From assembly GCF_964340395.1 (NCBI RefSeq), contig NC_135552.1, positions 5,379,981-5,443,980 of the forward strand: a DNA stretch of 64,000 nucleotides. Direction: 5' to 3'. Under the pieces are notes generated by a model. It saw only the letters and a list, made by a program, of their open reading frames with translations, was not told where the DNA came from and did not search any database. The stretch comes from Glandiceps talaboti (lineage: Eukaryota; Hemichordata; Enteropneusta; Spengelidae). A program made the translations under genes and the position numbers. Shown here one piece after another: positions 1 through 17,252 of this stretch (position 1 is its first letter; the number at the start of each line of letters is the position of its first letter).

Positions 1-1200
<1,200 letters not shown>

Positions 1201-1973
1201 ATTTATAGATACGATAGAAAAGGAAATGCTTTTTAAGATTCAATATAGGACACAGTTCGTAACGTTACTGTGTCATACAACATGGTACACTGATGCAAAT
1301 CAAAAGACAACGACAGCGTGTAGGCTACAGACGAAGCACTAGATATACTGCACTGTACTATGCATCCACATCTATGTATTTGTTCGTGAATTGTAAAGAG
1401 AAACGTACTTTTTTGACAACCTTGCGTCATCGCTTAAAATCGTTCCGAGTCGTGCTCACTTCTATCGACAAACTCCAATATGCTTTGTCTGGGGAGCAAC
1501 AACAAAACGACTTTAATATGAGTAAAATCGATAATGATTTAGCTATGATATGTCAGATATTTTAACTTATGCATAGCGCATGAAGAGACAATATCAACGC
1601 TGGATACCATTCAGTCTCGCATTGGTTGTACGCTGTGTGTCTGCTATCCGCCATCTTGGTGTCATTTTAATTGCAATTTTGTACTCGTTGCGTTTGCCAT
1701 CAGACTACTATGTATTCACTGCATTTATGATTGAGGGAACGTGCTGTTTCGCATACCGATTTTTGAATATTTTTTGGAATTTAGAATTTAGAAGGGTTGG
1801 AAGATCAGTAACCGGACAGCGTTGATGTCATATATGATAGTGAACATCTAGAAAAATACATGCACATGTTTGAATGCTCACTTTGTCAGAATATCAGCTC
1901 GGGTATGGCCATGGGTATACGACTTATAAAACAATCTCTCTGTACATCTTTGTACCGCGACATCTCTGCTCCA

Positions 1974-1980
<7 letters not shown>
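1201..1980. other. Non-coding DNA, no gene seen
   Basis: Short open frames up to about 90 codons with no recognisable family. No repeat structure was noticed. Confidence 0.45.
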
Positions 1981-2070
<90 letters not shown>

Positions 2071-2085
2071 CTCTCTCTCTCTCTC
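1981..2085. repeat. (CT)n microsatellite
   Basis: About 105 bp of CT dinucleotide with one CG interruption near 2067. It is followed 65 bp later by a C13 homopolymer (2151-2163). The Ser-Leu and Arg-Glu open frames over it are artefacts. A homopurine-homopyrimidine tract like this could in principle form a triplex. Confidence 0.97.
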
Positions 2086-2163
2086 ACAATATATATTTCA
2101 TCCAAAACAGAGGAAATCTATATATAAACAATTTCGTGCCACGAGAAAAGCCCCCCCCCCCCC

Positions 2164-3344
2164 GCTCAACACTTGTTTTTTTTCTTCATCGATTTTAGAA
2201 CGACGTTATTCAAAAATGTGTTGATCCGGATAGTTTGTCACACATTTACGGTATAATCGTCACAACTGAGAAGTATATTACGTACATTCTTGGAAGTCAC
2301 GATCTTGGAAAATGTCTTTCGATATTTGATGTCCAATTTTATGAAGGCGAAGAATTCATCGATTTGTAAGGAAGAAAATGGTGAATGCTCAACGCATAGA
2401 TATCATAAATCACATGCACAGTCCTCTGAAAGTAATTTAATTTTCTCGTCGAATCATTCTTTCAATTTACAGCTGCCGCCTACGCGGACCATCCGGGTAG
2501 TTGTATAACGCACCGCACTCGTCGTAGTTTCTACAAAACTTGGAACGCATTTTTCTACCGACATTATTCGAGATTCCGTGTGAAAACAAGACACGGCGGC
2601 ATTTCCATATTTTTTTTAATTTTTCTTTTGGTAGAACGTAACTCTGTGTCAGATACTTTATTGTCTCCATGGTTTGGTATATTAAATCCACATTTGGGTT
2701 CTAGAAGGAAATGAACTTGAGACTCGAAAATAGTGCCATATAAAACAAGACTTTCGTATAAATAGATTCAGAGGGAAAAAGCTAAGTATTGATAACTTTG
2801 TAGGCCAAATAGTCGATGTATATGACACCAATTTACCGTAAAATATGACGTGGACATGCGGTAAATGCATTCTATTGCCGAATATTATTTTACGTAAACA
2901 ACAAATAATTGAAATTCTGAACGCCAGAATAATTAAACACGGAATGTCAGCGTCCATTTTGATAAGCTGTATTCCCATGAAATATGTTTGCCACTGTTCC
3001 TGCTCACTTCAGTTTTCGTCAACATGAAATACCGATTTTTCCCTGGGGCACTATGTAATATTTTCAAGTTTGTTGACGGCAATGGATTCCCAGTGTTGAA
3101 ATATGAATACCATTGCGCATGTGTAGTAAGTGTGTGCATCAGTCAATCACGCATGCACGTGACACAATGACAAGTTTTCTTTTTCCTTTTAACACACAGT
3201 AAACTCTAATTTGAATAATCAGACAGGCAATTTTATTACAAAATGGCGTCCCCCTTTCAAATCTTTTATAAAAAGTTGTTTTAGAAAATGAGTAATTTCT
3301 TGATGTTTGTCTTAAATCAGGTATCAAATTTAAATAGTTTCCTT
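2164..3344. other. Non-coding DNA, no gene seen
   Basis: AT-rich sequence with only short open frames and no repeat or domain that I recognise. Confidence 0.45.
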
Positions 3345-3600
3345 TGATTTGGAGTCATGGTGGCGCTGAATTAATAGCAAGTTGCTTGTATGTTCGACCC
3401 TCGTCGCTGCCATTTCTTTCTGATTGGCTACAGTCCTTGGGCAAGATTTGAACCACGATTGTGCCTCATTCAACCCAGGTGTATAATTGGGGACCTGATA
3501 AGGTAGAGGTTGTAATGTGAATGCTTTAATCATATGTGCTTATAGCGGCTGCAACGGATTGTTTTCTATCTAGGGAGTAGAGGAAGTACAATGGGTCGCT
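3345..3600 (+). mobile_element. Candidate tRNA-derived SINE
   Basis: The left part reads like a degenerate tRNA head. An A-box-like stretch (TCATGGTGGCGC, near 3355-3366) is followed about 25 bp later by a B-box-like stretch (TGTTCGACCCT, near 3391-3401), the usual RNA polymerase III internal promoter spacing. A non-tRNA body follows, containing CCTTGGGCAAGATTTGAACC and later GGGGACCTGATAAGGTAGAG, and ends near a GGGAGTAGAGGAAGTAC stretch. The layout matches SINEs common in marine invertebrates. I cannot see a poly-A or short-repeat tail or target-site duplications, so the ends are approximate and the family is unnamed. Confidence 0.55.
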
Positions 3601-3694
3601 GTGTCACTATACATGCTGGAGGTAATATTTGGTAGTGCCCTGTGCTCTCTGGAGAACATGTCATGTGTATTATAGAAACTACTACAGTAGATGT

Positions 3695-3784
3695 ATATTA
3701 CCCCGAGTGCTGCTATACAGCAACTATTTCCCGAGGTTAAAACCAAGAGAACTATTTGCTACATAACAGCACGAGGGGTAATAT
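3695..3784. repeat. Foldback (inverted repeat), copy of the TTTCCCGAGG family
   Basis: Two arms of about 45 bp form an imperfect palindrome: ATATTACCCCGAGTGCTG at the left end is answered by CAGCACGAGGGGTAATAT at the right. The centre contains ACTATTTCCCGAGG. The same core, and the right-flank string CCCGAATAAGGCCAAGCA, recur in the larger palindrome in the GRDP intron at 40297-40490. The two are therefore one family, and this copy may extend on to about 3835. Confidence 0.75.
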
Positions 3785-3859
3785 GACATCCATCCACTAG
3801 TGCCCGAATAAGGCCAAGCAATAATGATTTTATAACACATCATATTCTCAGACAGTCAT

Positions 3860-5076
3860 ACAAATCACCGATAGGGCTACTGCAACAGTGCCCTTGGCAA
3901 AATAGAAAACGAAGATTGTCCTCTAGCTCTGTATGCAAATTGAGGTCACTATGGGTCACAAGTACACACACCACGTGATACGTTATAAGCCAATTACTGA
4001 AGGGTATATGAAAACGACGTATTACAATTATTTTTATGACCGTTTTGTTTTTCAACCTGTTATAGTAGATGCCTATCATTTTTCTATGAGCAACTACAAT
4101 ATGACCTTTTCGCGTTTTGTAGTTAGAGTATGCACTGCTATTATGTTCTCAGAGGCGTGTTGAGTATGAGGTGTCATTTCAAACATTCCCCCCCCCCCCC
4201 CGGTGGTTAAATTACATTTTTCAGAGACCCACAAACATCACGCCATCAATCATGCTGACATTGTTTTTCGTTCCATTTTATTTTTAATTAGAGGATGTTC
4301 ATTTTATTTTACAGCAAAGCAAGTTGTGTAGACTAACATTTCAATCAAAACACAGCAAATGTAAACAATTCAATACAAAATCTCAATACGGTAAACATAA
4401 AGCACAACAGCCGTCACGCGATTTAAAAGTGATCGTCGAATAAATAGCAAACAGTGATAACTATATACACAGAGTTATCAGTGATATATTTTCCAAGATC
4501 TACTCAGTCTGGGGACTCACTAGTTAACACACAATAAAATGCAATTCTTCCTATTTCGAACCCCTGAATAGAAAAAAAAGACGTCTGCCCTTCTCCTGTT
4601 TGACGTCTCAGCTTTATAATTCCATTTTGACAGCAACCTATTCTACAATGTGTTTACTCTCAATGATGAATCAATACTGCATTAGTTAAATTGCCTAGAA
4701 ATTTGAAGCGCTGTCTTGTCGGCTAAATCAATTACTTATTCAATATGTGTGCCCCCGCCGTGAAAGAACACATAATATGAGCGAGCTTGTGGTTGTCATC
4801 TAACAATGTCCCCCCTCATTATCTAAAAAAAAAAGGTTTATCACACTCTGGTTTTGTATCTTCAGGTAATATAAGATAAGAAGTTCAATCATAATTAAAT
4901 AAGTTGCATCTCGTCTTTTAACATGAACCCTGTTTTTACATGCTACATATCGCCGGACTCGTGACTTGTAAAATGGTGTTAGTGAAATACTGATACAATG
5001 TGAAAATCGTTCTTACAGGAGGTTTCAAGTCTGAGCATGCGTAAGTCTGCGTACTCCTAGTGACAGACACACTCGC

Positions 5077-5077
<1 letters not shown>
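3860..5077. other. Non-coding DNA with a poly-C tract
   Basis: No coding or RNA gene seen. A C14 homopolymer sits at 4188-4201. Confidence 0.45.
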
Positions 5078-5107
<30 letters not shown>

Positions 5108-5136
5108 TGTATGTATGTATGTATGTATGTATGTAT
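5078..5136. repeat. (ATGT)n microsatellite
   Basis: About 14 perfect tetranucleotide units. Confidence 0.96.
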
Positions 5137-6999
5137 ATGTGTATCTATCAACGTTGAACAGATTAGGAATACAATTTACATTCTCTGACACATTTTGATG
5201 TCTGTTGTAACCTTAGACTTATAATCCAAATTCCATCAAAGTCTCCATATCTCTAGTCATGTCCCCCCCCTAAATTGTTAACCTCTCTGTACCATACCTA
5301 GCATCAATCACTACCCTTTAATGTTAAGTTCTTTTACTTTTACTTTACAGCAAAATCCACAAAACAATGCTTTTCAATTACCATGGTAATGATATGCACC
5401 CTGTCATGTGACATTGGCCTTAGTTTTGCTATTTCAACATCTGAGTTAAATGTTTATATATAACTATACTCCTAAGTTCTTATTCCAACAGTGTTGAAAA
5501 AAAATGCCAATGGCGTTGTAGTACAACTGACTATATTGAAATTAATTAAGTCGTAATGGGGGTACATTACATAAGGCAATTAAATCAATATGCAGATGAA
5601 GTAGCAAAAGCTTTCAAAATTGAAGAGTTCACTATCATTCGCAGTAATTGCGACCCACAATGTAATCCAAATAAAAAAATAAGTAATTTTGTTCCTGTTG
5701 TTATTGTTTTTGATATACACCAGTCCGATGTGGTGAAAGCAGCTACATTGTTTTTATTTACCAATATTTCGCATTCTCACACCACTTGACATAACCTCGC
5801 CATATAGCGTTGAGGATCTGAGGAGATCTTTGTAGTTTTAAAAAAAGTGTCTGTTTTGCACAAAATCGTTAGTTAATTTTGTATAACAAGGATCTTATCA
5901 TCAATTAATGATCATGACATCATGTGTTTGAACGCCAAAACAAATGTTAACGTGGCCATATGAATGAAGATTGGCTATTTATTTTGGATTTTCAAAACAA
6001 TTTTATCATGGCTTCCTACTTGAAAAATCTCAAGTCTGTTTGTAATCAAAACAATTCAAAAAACTCTCGCAAACCTTTGCAATCGACCCAGCTGTATAAT
6101 GTTCAGTCTCTGGACTGAAAAAGTACATTTTTAATCTAATTTTGTAGACCATTTTAAATTTAAACAGTCTCCACCAAGTAACGTAGATGCCCCAAGAAAC
6201 ATCCCCAGCATTACATTTATCAGCTTAGAAATTTAGAGCTTGGATGATATTTTGACCTAATTTGTATATCACTGATTTTAATTTGCCTTGCACATACCAT
6301 GCTATCTTCTGGCGAAATATTATACCACAGTCCATATTATTGTGAACCTAGTCAATTAACATCTCAATACCCAAAGGAACAAAACGATACAGATATAAGA
6401 TAAAATCTACCCAAGGGGTATTCAGGTTTAAGACTTAATTCCAAAATAGTTATTTTGGATCGTATACGTGTGTTCTTACGTTAAGTTGTTCTCAAAACCA
6501 AACGGATACAGACACAAAGGGATATGTTGGTAATGTGCCGATATTCCTACTGTGCCTCGGCACATTTATGCTAATATGACCTCAACGTGACCTCACCACT
6601 ATGTTGTTGAATTAACAAAACCTTTCAAGTAGCGATGCGCATTTATTTAGAACTTCTAAGTATTTTTATCAGGTGAGATCCTGTGGTTTATCGTCGCCGA
6701 AATATAATATACTCGTCGCGGTACATCGATTGCACACTGTCGTTTCCCCCCGACATCGATTTATGTGGTGATTGAATCGAGTACACAATACCTACACGTA
6801 CGTGTTATATTAAGTGTGAGCTGCACGTCGTATTAGATCATACATTCACCTATGACCTATGACCTATGACTAATACTTCGATTCTTACATCACAATTCTT
6901 TCGTTATTGTTTATCCTTCTATTCAAAACATGGCTGTAACAAATTCATGATTTTGAAGTGACTGTAGAATCCATCTGATATTACGTGTGTTTTCATATT

Positions 7000-7001
<2 letters not shown>
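5137..7001. other. Non-coding DNA, no gene seen
   Basis: The longest open frame is about 77 codons (5556-5789, plus) and matches no family I know. A short CTATGAC triplication lies near 6848-6870. Confidence 0.45.

Positions 7002-7046
<45 letters not shown>
7002..7046. repeat. (AT)n microsatellite
   Basis: Perfect AT run that directly abuts the left arm of the palindrome starting at 7048. Confidence 0.96.
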
Positions 7047-7047
<1 letters not shown>

Positions 7048-7050
<3 letters not shown>

Positions 7051-7521
7051 TATTAAAAATAGTACAGTATCAAGTAAGATACACAGGAGCCGTTACACAG
7101 TGTTTCATGCTTACGCAATCATCGGACGACTAACGGTACAGTCAGTGATGTTCTACTATAAAAGTTCAAAAATTCTAAGGTTCCATTTCACGTGATATGG
7201 GCGCCACAGTGGAAGTTGGTCAGTACATATCTATTTTGATGTCGGCACTTTGAGATTAATTCTGATCGTTTGTTTAATAAATTGGATTTGTCAGCGTAGA
7301 TGATACATAGTTTTTCTATGAAAAATAGATATGTACAGATATGTACTGACCAACTTCCACTGTGGCGCCCATATCACGTGAAATGGAACCTTAGAATTTT
7401 TGAACTTTTATAGTAGAACATCACTGACTGTACCGTTAGTCGTCCGATGATTGCGTAAGCATGAAACACCGTGTAACGGCTCATGTGTATCTTACTTGAT
7501 ACTGTACTATTTTTAATAGTT
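7048..7521. mobile_element. Large foldback element or long-TIR MITE, nearly perfect arms
   Basis: The sequence from about 7048 to 7235 is repeated in inverse orientation from about 7323 to 7521. The loop of roughly 85 bp is unique. By eye the arms differ at only about two positions, plus a 10-bp duplication (GTACATATCT) next to the loop in the right arm. The outer ends read AACTATTAAAAATAGTAC and its complement. The high arm identity implies recent origin or arm-to-arm conversion. The arms hold no open frame of any known transposase, so the element would be non-autonomous. Confidence 0.85.
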
Positions 7522-7591
7522 ATACCGCTCTACATGTATATGTATTGAGCACTGTTTGCTCCAGTATAGACATATTGTATATGTTGAGTTG

Positions 7592-7596
<5 letters not shown>

Positions 7597-7669
<73 letters not shown>
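7597..7669. repeat. (AT)n microsatellite
   Basis: Perfect TA run. The Tyr-Ile open frames over it are artefacts. Confidence 0.96.
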
Positions 7670-7673
<4 letters not shown>

Positions 7674-7778
7674 GTCGTGTAGATGTACCTTTAAAACATA
7701 TACATATATACATTTTGTAATGTAAAGATTGTTCAGGAGTACTACTGAATTCCCACAAACCCTCTTTCCTCTCTCGCA

Positions 7779-8825
7779 TTTAAACTGAATACCTTCCATA
7801 AGGGCAAAGACTTTAGATTTTCGTTCCTACACGCAATGATTGTTGGAATGCATGCAACAGAACATATGCGAATAATTATGACTGTATGAAGTATGTACCA
7901 AATTATATTGAATTTCAAGTATGCATTTTGATGATATAATCTAATTACTGACAAATCAATAATTATGCAAATGATTCATTACAACTAAACGCTAAATCAT
8001 CAAACTTTATATGGTGCATGAACTTTTTCACCATCGATATATATACCAAATTATATTAAATTTGAAGGGACATTCTTAAGATATAGCCTACTTCCTGTGA
8101 ATCATTAATTATGTAAAATAAATGACTCATTAAAACTAAGTGTTACATCAATAAGCCTTGCGAGACTTGTGCACCCTGCTATCAAATTATATGAAATTTG
8201 AAGCTTACACTCTTCATGTATAGCCTAATTACTGAAAATAATTAATTATGCAACTGACTCATTAAAACTAAAATCTACATCGACAGACTTTTCAGGACAT
8301 TGCCCTTTCTTATGTTTGAAGTATGTGCCAAATTATATTGAATTTGAAGTGAGCATCCGTAAATAAGTTATAGCCTAATTACTAAAAATCATAAGTTATA
8401 CAAACGAGTCATTAAAACTACAAGCTATATTATCAAACTTTATATGACACATGCACTTTGTTATCATCAATGTATGTACCAAAGTATATTGAACTTGAAG
8501 AGTGTATTCTTAAGATATAGCCTAATTACCGAAAACCATTAATTATGTAAACAGCTCATTAATATTCATGGCATGCAAACCAAAACCTAATAAGGTCTTG
8601 CCATTACCCTACAAAACACTTGCACCAAATTTCGTTTGAATTGGGCCAGCCGTTTTTGAGAAAATGGTGATACAGACAGACAGACAGATAGACAGACAAA
8701 GAGACTGACCGACCGACAGACAGACTGACAGACAGACACACACACACAGACGCACACACACACACACACACACACACAGACGTTTCATCCCAATATATAT
8801 AACATTCCTTACGGAAGGTAAAAAA
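7779..8825 (+). mobile_element. 147-bp-monomer repeat element, copy 1 (older)
   Basis: The left end reads TTTAAACTGAATACCTTCC and the right end CCTTACGGAAGGTAAAAA, matching the ends of the copy at 35864-37640. The core (about 7890-8570) is a divergent array of about 147-bp monomers. The octamer-like position recurs at 7965, 8111, 8248, 8398 and 8545, but only the first keeps ATGCAAAT. Near the right end comes a unique block (AAAACCTAATAAGGTCTTGC), then GGGCCAGCCGTTTTTGAGAA, then a CAGA/CA microsatellite (8672-8780), in the same order as in the other copies. No transposase is present. Confidence 0.8.
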
Positions 8826-13504
<4,679 letters not shown>

Positions 13505-14249
13505 ATTTCAATAACTACCGAGCAGATTGGGCTGAAATTTACCGGGGTGCATCTGGGGAAGTGTAGATGAAGATGTATTCTTGACATGATGATCCCATCA
13601 GTGATATGCAAATTAAGTCTAAAACTGTCATTTTTGGTCAAAAAACTCCAAAACTACATGGTGAATGTGGCTGAAATTTGGTGGAGATGGTTCTGGAGGT
13701 GTAATTCTGCAGATACTGTTTAAAACACCTTGACACAATTGGCCCTAGCAACCACAACCACACCCTTAGCAACAGTGAGATAATGATGTATACTAAAACA
13801 TGACAACGTGAATGGGTAGACATTGTCAAGTGAATGAGATTCACATAATGTATGCAAATATGCCTATCAACAAGATTACGCCCCATAGCAACAGCCAAAT
13901 GATGATATATATTGCAAGTGAACAACAGGGATCAATAGTTCAATGGATAAACATACAACAAATGTATGCAAATATGCCTGGCAACAAGACCACACCATAG
14001 TAACAGTCAAATAATGGTGTATATTGCAAAGATAAATATGGATTAATAGGCTAGTGAATTACCATCCAAAAAGTGAATGCACAAATGCCTAGCAACAAGA
14101 CCATGCCCATAGCAACTGTGAAGTGATGTATATTGCAAGAATAACAACATAGGTGGTTAGGCAAGTGAATACCAACAGTAAATTTTGGTGTAGATAAACA
14201 TTTACTAAAACATAAAGTATACAGTTGTGTTACAACTATTGGCACTATT
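13505..14249 (+). mobile_element. Minisatellite-cored repeat family (TAGCAAC family), copy 1
   Basis: The left block contains GAGCAGATTGGGCTGAAATT and ends in GATATGCAAATTA. The core is a tandem array of about 100-110 bp units built on TATGCAAATATGCCT, GCAACAAGACCACACC and ATAGCAACAGCCAAATGAT. The right end reads ACAGTTGTGTTACAACTATT then GGCACTATT. The block order is the same as in the copy at 24747-25852, so these are two copies of one dispersed element. No open frame is conserved. I could not find classical terminal inverted repeats or a Helitron CTRR end. Confidence 0.75.
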
Positions 14250-15051
14250 TTTCTGTAGAGCTGGCTGTGTTCTTTACGTTGTTTGCCAATGAAGGGTTTA
14301 ATATCTCGTTGCCTGGCATACTCTGGTTAGCAATGTCTACAGCATTTACATACACAAATATTAAATCTTCATTATAAAATTACAATGTATGAGAAAAAAT
14401 GAAACTCCTTGTCTACAGAACCACCCTATAGAAAGTTAACAAAGTCTATATCTTGAGCTGGTTCATAACGAAATCTATATTTTTTCTATATACGCATGGT
14501 TAACACTCCCAAGCCTCGGAAACTGCGAAAGAAATGAACGTTGACTACTGGAAAGATTTAACATCACCCAACTTCAATAATTAGCATTGAACAAGAAGTA
14601 CAAAAAAACGATATACGGTCCATTATTCTTTGCAAATCAAACTAATAAGAGTGATTGCATTTTTGAACCGTTTTCATCATAATTACATCTATATTATTCT
14701 AGTTCTAATTGAATTATTGCTAATAGAGGTATTAATAATTAAACACACAAGGCCTATATTACTACTGCAATTAATATTGGCGGATCTCATATTGAAATAA
14801 TTTTTGAACCATGACGTTGTGTAGATCTCAAATATTAGCTTAGGCTTGCAGTTACCATAAGCTCTCTTACATACTTTGCATCAAAGATAGAACGTACATG
14901 TAGGTCTCACCAATAAATTGTGAATTGATACGTTTAGGCATACCTTAGAAGTGTGCTGTTACAGTATACGTACAGATTTGTAAAATGGAATACAACAGAA
15001 TGGTTTTCTTTTATGACATGATGAGAGAAACAAGCGTTAGTCGGTGCGTCG
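14250..15051. other. Non-coding DNA, no gene seen
   Basis: No structure recognised. Confidence 0.4.
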
Positions 15052-15275
15052 TTCATTCATTCATTCATTCATTCATCCATCCATCCATCCATCCATCCAT
15101 CCATCCATCCATCCATTCATTCATTCATTCATTCATTCTTTCTTTCATTCAGTCAGTCAATCAGCCACTCGCTCGCTTACTCACTCACTCACTCACTCAC
15201 TCACTCACTCACTCACTCACTCACTCACTCACTCACTCACTCACTCACTCACTCACTCACTCACTCACTCACTCA
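15052..15275. repeat. Compound tetranucleotide array ATTC-ATCC-ATTC-ACTC
   Basis: Blocks of ATTC, ATCC, ATTC again and then a long ACTC run (from about 15178) follow each other, each differing from its neighbour by one base per unit. The two overlapping open frames here (Ser-Phe-Ile-His and Ser-Leu-Thr-His repeats) are translations of the array. Confidence 0.96.
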
Positions 15276-15470
15276 TGATCACTTACTCAATCACTCATTC
15301 TTACTGGCTCACTCGCTCTCTCCCTCAATCACTGACACATGCGCAAACATTATCGTATGTATATATAACATCTAAACATGTATCTATATATATAATATAT
15401 ATATATAGGAAGTCAGTGGTAAGATATGTCCGTAGTACAGTGCTCGATACGTCTGCACGCAGAGCGGAGT

Positions 15471-15618
15471 ATATGTTGAGGGTAGAAGAAAATCAAGTCG
15501 GGTTTTTCGTCTCTACAAGCCTGTTTCGTGAGTAAATCACTCAGGAGATGTTGATGTATTTACTCACGAAAAAGGCTTGTAGAGACGAAAAACCCGACTT
15601 GATTTTCTTCTACCATCA

Positions 15619-15624
<6 letters not shown>
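15471..15624. repeat. Foldback hairpin, GTAGAAGAAA family, complete copy
   Basis: The left arm (15471-15537) and right arm (15558-15624) are reverse complements with a 20-bp loop. The arms contain GGTTTTTCGTCTCTACAAGC. Both strands can be read as a short open frame with Gly-Phe-Phe-Val-Ser-Thr-Ser, which simply reflects the palindrome. A left-half copy lies at 39917-39994. An AT run follows directly on the right. Confidence 0.85.

Positions 15625-15625
<1 letters not shown>

Positions 15626-15710
<85 letters not shown>
15626..15710. repeat. (AT)n microsatellite
   Basis: Perfect TA run abutting the foldback on its left. Confidence 0.96.

Positions 15711-17252
<1,542 letters not shown>

Noticed and set aside
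13505-14249. Helitron identity for the minisatellite-cored family
   Set aside because: The shared right end lacks a CTRR terminus preceded by a clear hairpin, and no TC left end could be fixed.
15044-15535. 163-codon frame rich in Thr-His-Ser-Leu
   Set aside because: Translation of the compound tetranucleotide array and of one arm of a foldback.
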